From the NCBI RefSeq assembly GCF_008271655.1, contig NZ_VKKX01000052.1, forward strand, positions 176,615-240,614: a stretch of DNA of 64,000 bases, given 5' to 3'. The DNA comes from Gemmobacter caeruleus (lineage in GTDB: Bacteria > Pseudomonadota > Alphaproteobacteria > Rhodobacterales > Rhodobacteraceae). The stretch's first letter is position 1. Each line of letters begins with the position of its first letter. A program made the translations under genes and the position numbers. The notes beneath the pieces were generated by a model that did not search any database, was not told the origin of the DNA, and saw only the letters and a list, made by a program, of their open reading frames with translations. Below are positions 52,394-60,282 of the stretch, in pieces.

Positions 52394-52810
52394 TCAGGCT
52401 TGTTCCAGCGCCGGGCGCAGCCATTCCAGATTATAGCCGAAACGGGCCGGAATGCCGATCAGCTCATCCGCGCTTTGCGTGCCGGCATGGGCCAGCGCCC
52501 AGACCACCGAGGAACGGTTGCCGCTGGCGCAATAGGCAAAGACCGGGCCGGCGCTTTCGCCGATTGCCGCGCGCTGCGCCGCGACATTCTCCTCGGTGAT
52601 CGCGCCGCCGATCACCGGATTGGCGACAAAGCGCAGCCCCGCCGCCTCGGCCGCAAGGCGCATCGGGTCGGTATGCAGATCGGCCGGGATCTCGGCATCG
52701 GGGCGGTTGTCGATCACGGTGACATAGCCCGCCGCCTTGATCGCGGGCAGGTCCTCCGGCGCGATTTGCGGCGAGACGGCATAGGTCGGGGTCAGGGCGC
52801 GGATGTCCAT
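52394..52810 (-). CDS. TIGR01244-family sulfurtransferase (Blh phosphatase/rhodanese-like domain)
   Basis: A 138-residue protein with a Cys-phosphatase/rhodanese-type fold. It starts MDIRALTPTYAVSPQIAPED and has VTVIDNRPDAEIPADLH and the active-site loop VFAYCASGNRSSVVWALAH with the nucleophilic Cys. This domain is fused to a persulfide dioxygenase in Blh proteins; here the dioxygenase is the separate gene at 53718. It likely handles persulfide or thiosulfate sulfur. The start at 52810 has AAGGAA nine bases upstream; a TTG three codons earlier is too close to that site. Confidence 0.88.
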   Translation of the reverse strand: MDIRALTPTYAVSPQIAPEDLPAIKAAGYVTVIDNRPDAEIPADLHTDPMRLAAEAAGLRFVANPVIGGAITEENVAAQRAAIGESAGPVFAYCASGNRSSVVWALAHAGTQSADELIGIPARFGYNLEWLRPALEQA

Positions 52811-52824
52811 GCGGGGCAATTCCT

Positions 52825-53256
52825 TCAGGCGGGCAGCCGGTCAAGCCGGCGGCGCAATGCGGGTGCCGCCACCATACCCAGCCCCATCGCCAGAAGAAAG
52901 AGCCCGCCGCCCCATCCGCCGAAACCCAGCACCGCCAGCGCCGGCCCCGGGCAAAGCCCGGCCAGCCCCCAGCCCGCGCCGAACATCACCGAGCCGAGGA
53001 TCAGCGCATGGTCCAGCCTGGGCTCCGCCCGCGCCGGGATCGGCGTGCCAAGAAGCGAGACGCCCCGCCGCCGCGCCACCGCCCAGGCCATCGCCATCGG
53101 CAGGATCGCACCCCCCATCACGAAGGCCAGCGTCGGATCCCAGGCGCCAAACACGTCGAGCCAGCCCTGCACCTTGCTCGTGTCCACCATGCCCGAGACC
53201 AGCAGCCCCGCGCCGAACAGCCCGCCCGCCAGCAGGGCAAACAGATTGCGTTGCAT
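52825..53256 (-). CDS. YeeE/YedE-family sulfur transporter, C-terminal half (DUF6691-like)
   Basis: A 143-residue membrane protein with four helices (MQRNLFALLAGGLFGAGLLV, SGMVDTSKVQGWLDVFGAWD, FGAGWGLAGLCPGPALAVLG). The SGM and GLCPGPAL motifs mark the second half of the YeeE/YedE (PmpB/TsuA-type) sulfur-compound channel. It shares one base with the stop of the first half, at 53256 (TGATG). Together they probably move thiosulfate or another reduced sulfur species across the inner membrane. Confidence 0.88.
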   Translation of the reverse strand: MQRNLFALLAGGLFGAGLLVSGMVDTSKVQGWLDVFGAWDPTLAFVMGGAILPMAMAWAVARRRGVSLLGTPIPARAEPRLDHALILGSVMFGAGWGLAGLCPGPALAVLGFGGWGGGLFLLAMGLGMVAAPALRRRLDRLPA

Positions 53257-53681
53257 CAGATCAGCCCCCAGACATGGCGGAACAGCACCACCGTCACGCC
53301 CCCGGCCAGGATGTAGAACACCGTCGCCGCGATGCCGCGCGGCGCCAGCCGCGAAATGCCGCAGACCCCATGCCCCGAGGTGCAGCCATTGGCCAGCCGC
53401 GTGCCGATCCCGGTCAGCAGCCCGCCCGCCACGATCACCGCCGGATTGCCAGTCAGATGCGTTTCCGGCGCCCAGAGCGGCGCGAGCAGCAGCGGCACGC
53501 CGATCAGCCCGGCCAGAAAGCTCAGCCTTTCGGGCCAATGCGCGCGGTCCGATCCATCAAGCAGCCCGCCCAGGATCCCCGAGGCCCCCATGATCCGCCC
53601 GTTGACCAGCAGATACAGCGCCGCCGCCCCGCCAATCATCAACCCCCCGGCAAAGCCGAGCAGCCAGTCCGTTTCCATCAT
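53256..53681 (-). CDS. YeeE/YedE-family sulfur transporter, N-terminal half
   Basis: A 141-residue membrane protein: WLLGFAGGLMIGGAAALYLL, VNGRIMGASGILGGLLDG, and the conserved Cys-rich loop GIGTRLANGCTSGHGVCGIS, whose cysteines guide thiosulfate in related TsuA structures. An ATG one codon downstream (53678) is also possible. The order dioxygenase, YeeE-N, YeeE-C, sulfurtransferase on the minus strand makes a persulfide/thiosulfate handling operon. Confidence 0.9.
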   Translation of the reverse strand: MMETDWLLGFAGGLMIGGAAALYLLVNGRIMGASGILGGLLDGSDRAHWPERLSFLAGLIGVPLLLAPLWAPETHLTGNPAVIVAGGLLTGIGTRLANGCTSGHGVCGISRLAPRGIAATVFYILAGGVTVVLFRHVWGLI

Positions 53682-53717
53682 CGCGCGCGTCCTGTTCCTG
53701 CCGCCGGCCGGGGCCGG

Positions 53718-54587
53718 TCAGATCCCGTTCACCGGCACCTTGAGATAGCTCACGCCATTCTCCTCCGGTTCGGGCATTTGCCCCGCCCGCATGTTCACTT
53801 GCAAGGAGGGAATGATCAGCCGGGGCATGGCCAGCGTCGCATCGCGCGCCTGCCGCATGGCGACGAAATCCGCGCGGCTGCGCCCGGCGCCGACATGGAC
53901 ATTCAGCGCCTTTTGCGCGCCCACCGTGGTTTCCCAGGCATAGACGTCGCGCCCCGGCGCCTTGTAGTCATGCCCGACGAAGATGCGCGTCGCATCGGGC
54001 AGCGCCAGAATCTTTTGCACGGAATCAAACATCGTCTCGGCCGAGCCGCCGGGAAAATCGCAGCGCGCCGTGCCGAAATCGGGCATGAACAGCGTATCGC
54101 CCACAAAGGCCGCGTCGCCGATCACATAGGTCAGGCAGGCCGGGGTATGGCCGGGGGTATGCAATACCTCGCCGCGCATCTGGCCGATCATGAAGACATC
54201 GCCCTCGCGGAACAGGCGGTCGAATTGCGACCCGTCGCGCTGGAACCGCGTGCCCTCGTTGAAGATCTTGCCAAAGGTTTCCTGAACGACGGTGATCCTT
54301 TCGCCGATGCCGATCTGCCCGCCCAGCCGTTCCTGGATATAGGGCGCCGCCGACAGGTGGTCGGCATGGACATGGGTTTCCATAACCCATTGCAGATCAA
54401 GATCATTTTCGCGGATAAAGGCGATGACCGCATCGGCCGATCTTGTATCGGTCCGCCCCGAGGCATAGTCGAAATCCAGAACGCTGTCGATCACCGCGCA
54501 GCCGCGGCCCTGCGGTTCCTGCACGACATAGGTGATGGTGTTCGTGGCCTCGTCGAAAAACGCATGCACGGCGGGGGACAGGGTCAT
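53718..54587 (-). CDS. Persulfide dioxygenase-type metallo-beta-lactamase-fold hydrolase
   Basis: A 289-residue MBL-fold protein. The metal motif is ETHVHADHLSAAPYI (HxHxDH), with later ligands in EVLHTPGHTPACLTYVIGD, FVGDTLFMPDFGTARCDFPG and IFVGHDYKAPGRD. ETHE1/Blh-type members oxidise glutathione persulfide to sulfite using one iron. It is the first gene of the sulfur operon, with AGATCCCCGATG-type leader and a 151-nt shared control region with the divergent zinc-finger gene. An FNR-type palindrome (54668) and a GAATATGT element (54647-54654) lie in that region. Confidence 0.9.
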   Translation of the reverse strand: MTLSPAVHAFFDEATNTITYVVQEPQGRGCAVIDSVLDFDYASGRTDTRSADAVIAFIRENDLDLQWVMETHVHADHLSAAPYIQERLGGQIGIGERITVVQETFGKIFNEGTRFQRDGSQFDRLFREGDVFMIGQMRGEVLHTPGHTPACLTYVIGDAAFVGDTLFMPDFGTARCDFPGGSAETMFDSVQKILALPDATRIFVGHDYKAPGRDVYAWETTVGAQKALNVHVGAGRSRADFVAMRQARDATLAMPRLIIPSLQVNMRAGQMPEPEENGVSYLKVPVNGI

Positions 54588-54667
54588 CGGGGATCTCCGC
54601 TGGTTTGCGCCAGCATATAGGCGGCGTCAGACGCATTGCAAGGTTTGAATATGTCTTTGGCAAGTTC

Positions 54668-54681
54668 TTGACCTGAGTCAA
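54668..54681. promoter_or_regulatory. FNR/FixK/DNR-type palindrome
   Basis: TTGACCTGAGTCAA, extended to CTTGAC/GTCAAG with a 4-nt centre, fits the Crp/Fnr superfamily site TTGAy-N4-rTCAA. It lies 57 nt before the zinc-finger gene start and 80 nt before the divergent persulfide dioxygenase gene. A site centred near -41 of the zinc-finger gene is plausible. Confidence 0.5.
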
Positions 54682-54738
54682 GGCAAGGGCGCAGGCTGGC
54701 GGCTAGACCGGAGAAGCGCAACAGGAGGAGAGGACGCG

Positions 54739-55065
54739 ATGACGACGAAGACCCCCGTTTCCGCCCGCAAGGCCCAGCTTGAGGCCCGGCTGGCCGAATT
54801 GCAGACCCGCCTCGACGAGATCGAGGCCGAGCTTGACAGCCATGACGCCCGCGACTGGGAGGAAATGGCGACCGAGCGCGAGGGCGATGAGGTGCTGGAG
54901 GGGATCGGCCTTTCCGGCCAGCAGGAAATCCGCATGATCGAGGCGGCGCTGGCCCGCATCGCCGAGGGGGAATATGGCGCCTGCGCGAAATGCGGCGCCG
55001 AGATTGGCGAAGAGCGGCTGGATGTGCTGCCCTTCACCCCGTTCTGCCGCAATTGCGCGGCCTGA
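54739..55065 (+). CDS. DksA/TraR-type C4 zinc-finger protein
   Basis: A 108-residue protein with an N-terminal coiled coil (ARKAQLEARLAELQTRLDEI) and a C-terminal zinc finger (GACAKCGAEIG...FCRNCAA, four Cys). The shape recalls DksA/TraR proteins that enter the RNA polymerase secondary channel, though this is shorter than DksA and the DxxDxA tip motif is not evident. Ribosome site AGGAGGAG is strong. It may be induced with the sulfur operon or under low oxygen through the palindrome at 54668. The next small gene is 16 nt downstream. Confidence 0.88.
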   Translation: MTTKTPVSARKAQLEARLAELQTRLDEIEAELDSHDARDWEEMATEREGDEVLEGIGLSGQQEIRMIEAALARIAEGEYGACAKCGAEIGEERLDVLPFTPFCRNCAA

Positions 55066-55081
55066 CAGAAGGAGAGGCAGG

Positions 55082-55276
55082 ATGCAGGTTCAGGACATGC
55101 AGCAGGCGCAACAGGCCGCCCTCGCGCTGTTGCTGGCGGAAATGCAGGGGCTGATGGGCATCCTGCCGGCCAGGGGGCTTGGGGCCGAACGCCCCGCCGA
55201 GGCGCGCAGGGCCGCGCAGGTGGACACCGATCTGGACGAGATGATCGAGGACGGTTTCGACAACATGCCGGTCTGA
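55082..55276 (+). CDS. Conserved-looking small protein (64 aa) after the zinc-finger gene
   Basis: A 64-residue acidic, helical protein (MQVQDMQQAQQAALALLLAE, then QVDTDLDEMIEDGFDNMPV). It has an excellent ribosome site (GAAGGAG) and follows the zinc-finger stop by 16 nt, so it is likely co-expressed. No family recognised, no membrane helix and no signal peptide. Confidence 0.65.
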   Translation: MQVQDMQQAQQAALALLLAEMQGLMGILPARGLGAERPAEARRAAQVDTDLDEMIEDGFDNMPV

Positions 55277-55395
55277 CGGCGAAAAACCCTTGCGCGACAG
55301 CGTTTTCGGGGCGGGGCGGGATTGCCATCCGCCCCGTTTCGATTCTTACTGCGAAGATGGGGCGCGCCCTGGCGGCGCGGGATCTTGGGGGCAAG

Positions 55396-57237
55396 ATGGC
55401 GGATGATGCGGCGGGCGCAGGGCTGGTGACACGGGTCGATCACGGCATGACGGCTGTGCTGATCCTGGATGCGCCGCCGGTCAACGCGCTTGGCCATGCG
55501 CTGCGACAGGCGCTCTGGCAGGCGATCGAGGCGGCGGAGGCCGACCCCGCCATTGCGGCCATCGTGCTGCGCGCCGCCGGGCGCAGCTTTCCCGCCGGGG
55601 CCGATATCCGCGAATTCGATGCCCCGCCCCGCGACCCGCAATTGCCCGCTTTGTGCAACCGGATCGAGGCCTGCCAAAAGCCGGTGGTGGCGGCGCTGCA
55701 TGGCACGGCGCTTGGCGGCGGGCTGGAACTGGCGCTGGCCGCGCATGGCCGGGTGGCGCTGGCCTCGGCGCAGGTCGGTCTGCCCGAGGTGACGCTGGGC
55801 ATCCTGCCCGGGGCGGGGGGCACGCAGCGCCTGCCCCGGCTGATCGGCGCCGATCAGGCGCTGCGGCTGATGATCACCGGGCGCCCGGTGCCGGCGGCCG
55901 AGGCATTGGCGCTTGGCCTGCTGGACCGCGTGGTGGAGGAGGGGCTGGACCTGGCCGCCCTGCAACGCGCGGCCGATCTTGCGGGCATGCCGCCGCGCCG
56001 CAGCGCCGACCGGCGCGAGGGGCTGCGCGACGGCTTGGCCTATCAGCAGGCGGTCGCAGCCTGGCGCGGCCGGGTCGCCTCGGGGCGGCTGCCTGCGCCG
56101 CGCCGCATCGTTGACTGCGTGGAGGCGGCGCAGCTTCTGCCCTTTGAGGCGGGCCTCGATTTCGAGGCTGCGGCCTTTGCCGATCTGGTCGATACCCCGG
56201 AATCGCGCGGCCTGCGCCACGCCTTTTTTGCCGAACGCCGCGCCGCGCGCTTTGCCGAGACCCGGATCACCCCGCGCCCCGAGTTGCCGCCGGTGCGGCG
56301 GCTGGGGTTGATGGGGGCGGCGGCAGCCGATCTGGCGCTGCCGGCGCTGCATGCGGGCCTGTCGGTGACGCTGGTCGATCCGACGCGGCCGCAGCTGGTG
56401 CAGGCCTTGGAGCGGATCGCGGCGCAGCATGACAAGGCGGTGGCCGACAATCGCCTGACCGAGGCCGCGCGCGACGCGGAATGGGCGCGGCTGGGCACCG
56501 GGCTGGCGGCGGCGGCGCTGTCGGAATGCGATGCGGTTCTGGCCGCCGATGATCGGCTGCTGCCCGAGGCGATGGAGGCCACGCCGCCCGGCACGCTGCT
56601 GGCGCTGATCGGGCGCGGCGCGGTCGATCCCGGCACGCGCGCGGCCGATCTGCTGGGCTTTCGCCCTGCCGGCGCGCGGCTGGCCGAGATCGTGGTGACC
56701 CCATACACCGCGCCCGCGCAGGTGCTGCGCGCGCAGGCCCTGGCGCGGGGGCTGGGTCTTGGCGTCTTGCGCAGCGCGGCCCCCGGCGGCGTGCCGGGCC
56801 GCGTGATGGCGGCGGGTCGCGCCGCGGTCGCGCATCTGACCGCGCAAGGGGTGGAGCCGGGCGATCTGGCGGCGGCGCTGGCGGGCTTTGGCCTGCCGCA
56901 ACTGGCGCCAGAGGGTGCGCAGCCGCGCCCCGCCACGCCCGAGGCCGTGCAGCGCCCGATCCTTCACCGCATTCTGGCCGCCATGGTGAACGAGGGTGCC
57001 CGGCTGCTGGGGCGCGGGATCGTCGTCTCGGCCGACGAGATCGACTTTGCGCTGGTCACGGGGGCGGGTTTTCCGCGCTGGCAGGGCGGACCGATGTTCT
57101 GGGCCGACCGGCGCGGGCTGATGATCCTGCGCCGCGATCTGGAAGGATGGGCCGAGGAGGCGCCCGACCTCTGGGCCATCGCGCCGCTGCTGGCCGAACT
57201 GGCGGGCAGGGGGGGCCGCTTTGCCGATCTGGGCTGA
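55396..57237 (+). CDS. Enoyl-CoA hydratase fused to a degenerate 3-hydroxyacyl-CoA dehydrogenase
   Basis: A 613-residue protein (626 if the ATG at 55357 is used). The N-terminal hydratase is intact: RAAGRSFPAGADIREFDAP, and both catalytic Glu in GTALGGGLELALAAHGRVA and QVGLPEVTLGILPGAGGTQ. The second half follows the dehydrogenase layout of FadJ/FadB-type enzymes but has lost the NAD motif (RLGLMGAAAADLALPALHAG in place of GxGxxG). The catalytic His-Phe-Phe segment is replaced (GARLAEIVVTPYTAPAQ). The final helical domain (ADEIDFALVTGAGFPRWQGG) is kept. So it likely hydrates enoyl-CoA but cannot do the second step. It stands alone, without a thiolase partner. Confidence 0.85.
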   Translation: MADDAAGAGLVTRVDHGMTAVLILDAPPVNALGHALRQALWQAIEAAEADPAIAAIVLRAAGRSFPAGADIREFDAPPRDPQLPALCNRIEACQKPVVAALHGTALGGGLELALAAHGRVALASAQVGLPEVTLGILPGAGGTQRLPRLIGADQALRLMITGRPVPAAEALALGLLDRVVEEGLDLAALQRAADLAGMPPRRSADRREGLRDGLAYQQAVAAWRGRVASGRLPAPRRIVDCVEAAQLLPFEAGLDFEAAAFADLVDTPESRGLRHAFFAERRAARFAETRITPRPELPPVRRLGLMGAAAADLALPALHAGLSVTLVDPTRPQLVQALERIAAQHDKAVADNRLTEAARDAEWARLGTGLAAAALSECDAVLAADDRLLPEAMEATPPGTLLALIGRGAVDPGTRAADLLGFRPAGARLAEIVVTPYTAPAQVLRAQALARGLGLGVLRSAAPGGVPGRVMAAGRAAVAHLTAQGVEPGDLAAALAGFGLPQLAPEGAQPRPATPEAVQRPILHRILAAMVNEGARLLGRGIVVSADEIDFALVTGAGFPRWQGGPMFWADRRGLMILRRDLEGWAEEAPDLWAIAPLLAELAGRGGRFADLG

Positions 57238-57244
57238 GGCCCGG

Positions 57245-57460
57245 TCAGGCCAGCACGATGCCGGCCACCACCACCATCAGCCCAAGCGCCGAAACCCCGA
57301 GCGCGCCCATGTTCAGCAGCACCACCCGTTGCAGCCGCAGTCGCAGGTCATCGTCATTCGCGGCGCTCTTGCGGGCCTTGAGCGCGAGCAGGATGCACCA
57401 GATCAGCCCGGCGACCCCAGCCAGTGCGATCACCGCACCGATCCCCACCAACCAATCCAT
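57245..57460 (-). CDS. Small two-span membrane protein (71 aa)
   Basis: MDWLVGIGAVIALAGVAGLI forms a first helix, a basic loop follows (LKARKSAANDDDLRLRLQRV), then a second helix (LNMGALGVSALGLMVVVAGI). It converges with the hydratase gene, seven bases apart. The start is chosen from the hydrophobic N-terminus; the longer frame is Arg-rich shadow. The layout is common in alphaproteobacteria, but I cannot name a family. Confidence 0.65.
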   Translation of the reverse strand: MDWLVGIGAVIALAGVAGLIWCILLALKARKSAANDDDLRLRLQRVVLLNMGALGVSALGLMVVVAGIVLA

Positions 57461-57704
57461 GTCACATCCCCTGTCCGGTCTTGTTCCGCGTTGCGCCCGC
57501 ACCTTCCCGGATGCTTGCCTCTGGCGCAAAATCGTGCGGGCTCGGCCCGCCAATCCGGGGTAGCCGAGCCGCGCGCCGCTGGCAAGTGTGCAAAGGTATC
57601 AGAAGGAACGCCGCCGATCTCGGACCCCGCCGCGACTTGACCCCCGCCCGCCGCCACGGCTAGGGAAGGGCAAACCCAGATAAAACCCCAGACAAGAGGC
57701 AAGC

Positions 57705-57953
57705 ATGAGCGACGATCCCTATAATGTGACGGCGGATGAGCTGCGCCAGTTCATCGAGCGCTATGAGCAGCTCGAGGCCGAAAAGAAGGACATCACCGAA
57801 CAGCAGAAAGAGGTGATGGCCGAGGCCAAGGGGCGCGGCTATGACACCAAGGTGATGAAAAAGATCATCGCCCTGCGCAAACGCAAGGCCGATGACATCG
57901 CCGAGGAGGAGGCGATCCTCGAGATGTACAAGCAGGCGCTTGGCATGAATTGA
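57705..57953 (+). CDS. gapR: Nucleoid-associated protein GapR (DUF2312)
   Basis: An 82-residue DNA-binding protein matching GapR of Caulobacter: TADELRQFIERYEQLEAEKK, EVMAEAKGRGYDTKVMKKII, RKRKADDIAEEEAILEMYKQ. GapR forms coiled-coil tetramers that clamp overtwisted A/T-rich DNA and help topoisomerases during replication. It stands alone, with CAAGAGGCAAGC before the ATG. A typical intergenic hairpin repeat follows its stop. Confidence 0.93.
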   Translation: MSDDPYNVTADELRQFIERYEQLEAEKKDITEQQKEVMAEAKGRGYDTKVMKKIIALRKRKADDIAEEEAILEMYKQALGMN

Positions 57954-57994
57954 GGCCGGCTCTGGCCGCCATGGCCTTGCCGCGACGGCCCGCG

Positions 57995-58046
57995 CCGGAG
58001 GGGTTTTGCACCCCTCCGGACCTCCCCGCAGGATATTTGTGAACAG
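57995..58046. repeat. Rhodobacterales-type intergenic hairpin repeat
   Basis: A perfect stem, CCGGAGGGG (57995-58003) and CCCCTCCGG (58011-58019) around TTTTGCA, is followed by CCTCCCCGCAGGATATTTGT and GAACAGATGAAG. From memory, near-copies of this unit end many genes in Rhodobacteraceae genomes. It lies between the convergent gapR and phnM genes and probably terminates both. Only one copy is in the window. Confidence 0.6.
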
Positions 58047-58055
58047 ATGAAGGGG

Positions 58056-59195
58056 TCAGGCGACGCGGGCGCCCCGGACCCAGACCCCGCGCAACAATGC
58101 GCTGGCGCCGTGGCGGCGAAAGCGGATCAGGTCGGCGCGCAGGCCCGGGGCGAGGCGGCCGCGATCGTGCAGCCCGGTCGCGGCGGCGGGGGCGGCGGTG
58201 ACGGTGGCGATGCCGCGCGCGGGATTGCCCCAGAGATCGCCCAGTCGCAGCGCCGCCGTGAGCAATGCCGCCGGGACATAATCGGAGGAGAGGATGTCGA
58301 GGCAGCCCGCCAGCGCGAGGGTCTGCGCCGCGACATTGCCGCTATGCGATCCGCCCCGGATGAGGTTCGGCGCGCCCATCATCACCGCGATACCGGTCCG
58401 GCGGCAGGTTTCGGCCGCGGCAAGCGTGGTGGGAAATTCCGCAAAGCGCACGCCATGGCGGGCCGAGCGGGCGACATCATCGGCCGTCGTGTCGTCATGG
58501 CTGGCCAGATGCGCGCCCAGCCGGGCCGCGGCCGCCACCGCCGCCGCCTCATGCGCGGGGCCGACCCGTTCCGACAGGGCGATGCGGTCGGCGACGTGGT
58601 GGTCGAATTCCGCCGCGGTGAAGCCGTGCTTGCCGGTGAGATAGGCGCGCAACTGCGCCAGATCGCGGAATTGCCGCTGGCCGGGCGTGTGGTCCATCAG
58701 GCTGACGATGCCGACCTGATCGGCGGGGCCGAATTTCGCCAGTTCCTCGGGCAGGGTTTCGGAGCAGATCTCGGCGCGCAGATGCAGGCGGTGGCTGATC
58801 TTCAGCACCCCCGCCGCGCGCAGGCCGAGGATCTCGTCGGCAAGGCCGCGGGCATACTCGCCGTAATTGCCCTTGTTGCGCGAGGGGAGCGAGCCCACGC
58901 GCAGCGCGTCGAAGACGGTGGTGATGCCGCAGGCCGCCAGTTCGGCATCATGGGCGAGGATCGCCATCTCATGCGGCCAATGCACCCTGGGGCGCGGCTC
59001 TATATGGCGTTCGAGATTGTCGGTATGCAGTTCGATCAGGCCGGGGGCGAGGAAATCGCCGCAGCAATCCTCGGCGCCCGGGGGCAGGGCGGTGCCTTCC
59101 TCCAGCGCGACGATGCGCCCGCCCGCCACATGCAGCGCGCCGCGCGTGACGCGGTCGGGCAGGATGATCTGCGCATTGCCCAGGATCACAGCCAT
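58056..59195 (-). CDS. phnM: Alpha-D-ribose 1-methylphosphonate 5-triphosphate diphosphatase
   Basis: A 379-residue amidohydrolase-fold enzyme, the length of E. coli PhnM. It splits pyrophosphate from the triphosphate intermediate of the C-P lyase pathway. Motifs are FLAPGLIELHTDNLERHIEP, DHTPGQRQFRDL, HLASHDDTTADDV and GAPNLIRGGSHSGNVAA. The ATG at 59195 gives MAVILGNAQIILPDR and overlaps the corA stop by 10 nt. No other phn gene is in the window, so this is an orphan, and the C-P lyase core must lie elsewhere or be absent. Confidence 0.93.
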   Translation of the reverse strand: MAVILGNAQIILPDRVTRGALHVAGGRIVALEEGTALPPGAEDCCGDFLAPGLIELHTDNLERHIEPRPRVHWPHEMAILAHDAELAACGITTVFDALRVGSLPSRNKGNYGEYARGLADEILGLRAAGVLKISHRLHLRAEICSETLPEELAKFGPADQVGIVSLMDHTPGQRQFRDLAQLRAYLTGKHGFTAAEFDHHVADRIALSERVGPAHEAAAVAAAARLGAHLASHDDTTADDVARSARHGVRFAEFPTTLAAAETCRRTGIAVMMGAPNLIRGGSHSGNVAAQTLALAGCLDILSSDYVPAALLTAALRLGDLWGNPARGIATVTAAPAAATGLHDRGRLAPGLRADLIRFRRHGASALLRGVWVRGARVA

Positions 59196-60127
59196 TTCTT
59201 CCACTTGAAATAGGCCCAGGTCAGCAGTGCCGAGGCGAGCATCAGCCCGAGCGCCATCGGATAGCCCCAGGGCTGTGCCAGTTCGGGCATGCGGGCAAAG
59301 TTCATGCCATAGATCGAGGCGATCAGCGTCGGCGGCAGGAACAGCGCCGAGACGACCGAGACGATGCGCACGGTTGCGTTCTGCGCAAGGTCGATCATGC
59401 CCAGGGTCGCATCCGAGGCCAGCGCGACGCGCTGCCCGAGGAAATCGGCATGGACCTCCAGCGCTTGCAGGTCGCGTGACAGGGTGGCGGCGACCTCTGC
59501 CAGCGGGCGCATCTCGGGCAGCGGCATGACAAAGCCGATGGCGCGGCCCAGTGTCAGCAGCGACAGGCGCAGCCGGCCCAGCATCTCGCCTTCGCGGCCC
59601 ACCTGTTGCAGCGTCAGTTGCAGCCGTTCCTGCGTGCGCAGCGCCGGGTCGGCGGCGTAGATCGTGGCCGAAACGCTGTCGAGGCCGCGGCTGGTTTCCT
59701 CCAGATGGTCGGCGAGGCGGCCGATGATTTCCTCGGCCAGGCCCAGCAGGATGGCGCCGGGGCTGGCGGTGCCGGCGGCGGCCTTGCCGGCGCGGTTGGG
59801 CCAGGTCTCGAAGGGGCGGGGGGTGTGATGGCGCACCGTCACCAGCCGTTCGCGCGTCAGGATGAAGGTGACCGGCCCCGAGATGCGGGTGCCCGCGGCG
59901 GTCTGGCCGGTGGTCACGATGGTCATCACATGCGCCGCATCCTCGTGATAAAGCCGGTTCGACAGCTCGATCTCCTCCATGTCGGCCAGCGAGGGGATGG
60001 CGATTCCAAGTGTGGCGAGGCGGGCAATCTCGGCCTCGGTGGGCTGGAACAGGTCGATCCAGAGCGCCGTTTCGGGCGGCGCACCGGCGATCATCTTGCC
60101 GTTTTCGGGGCGGTAGGCGGTCAGCAT
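59186..60127 (-). CDS. CorA-family divalent metal ion transporter
   Basis: A 313-residue protein: a soluble N-domain (TALWIDLFQPTEAEIARLAT), a long stalk helix (LSRDLQALEVHADFLGQRVA) and two C-terminal membrane helices. The GMN motif (IASIYGMNFARMPELAQPWG) is intact. It forms a pentameric channel for Mg2+ or, in ZntB-like members, Zn2+ or Co2+. It lies just upstream of phnM with a 10-nt overlap, so the two are co-translated; the biological link is not obvious. Confidence 0.92.
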   Translation of the reverse strand: MLTAYRPENGKMIAGAPPETALWIDLFQPTEAEIARLATLGIAIPSLADMEEIELSNRLYHEDAAHVMTIVTTGQTAAGTRISGPVTFILTRERLVTVRHHTPRPFETWPNRAGKAAAGTASPGAILLGLAEEIIGRLADHLEETSRGLDSVSATIYAADPALRTQERLQLTLQQVGREGEMLGRLRLSLLTLGRAIGFVMPLPEMRPLAEVAATLSRDLQALEVHADFLGQRVALASDATLGMIDLAQNATVRIVSVVSALFLPPTLIASIYGMNFARMPELAQPWGYPMALGLMLASALLTWAYFKWKKWL

Positions 60128-60282
60128 GGCAGGGGTTCCGAACTCGTTCCTCCTTGCCTAGCCGCCTGTCGGGGCGGCGAAAAGCCCCGCGCGGCGGCCA
60201 GACCCCGCGAAAGGCCCGATCTTGCCCAAAACCTGCCGATATCGCAAAAGAGACTGGCGCGGACAGAGGAAAGACCAGCGGA

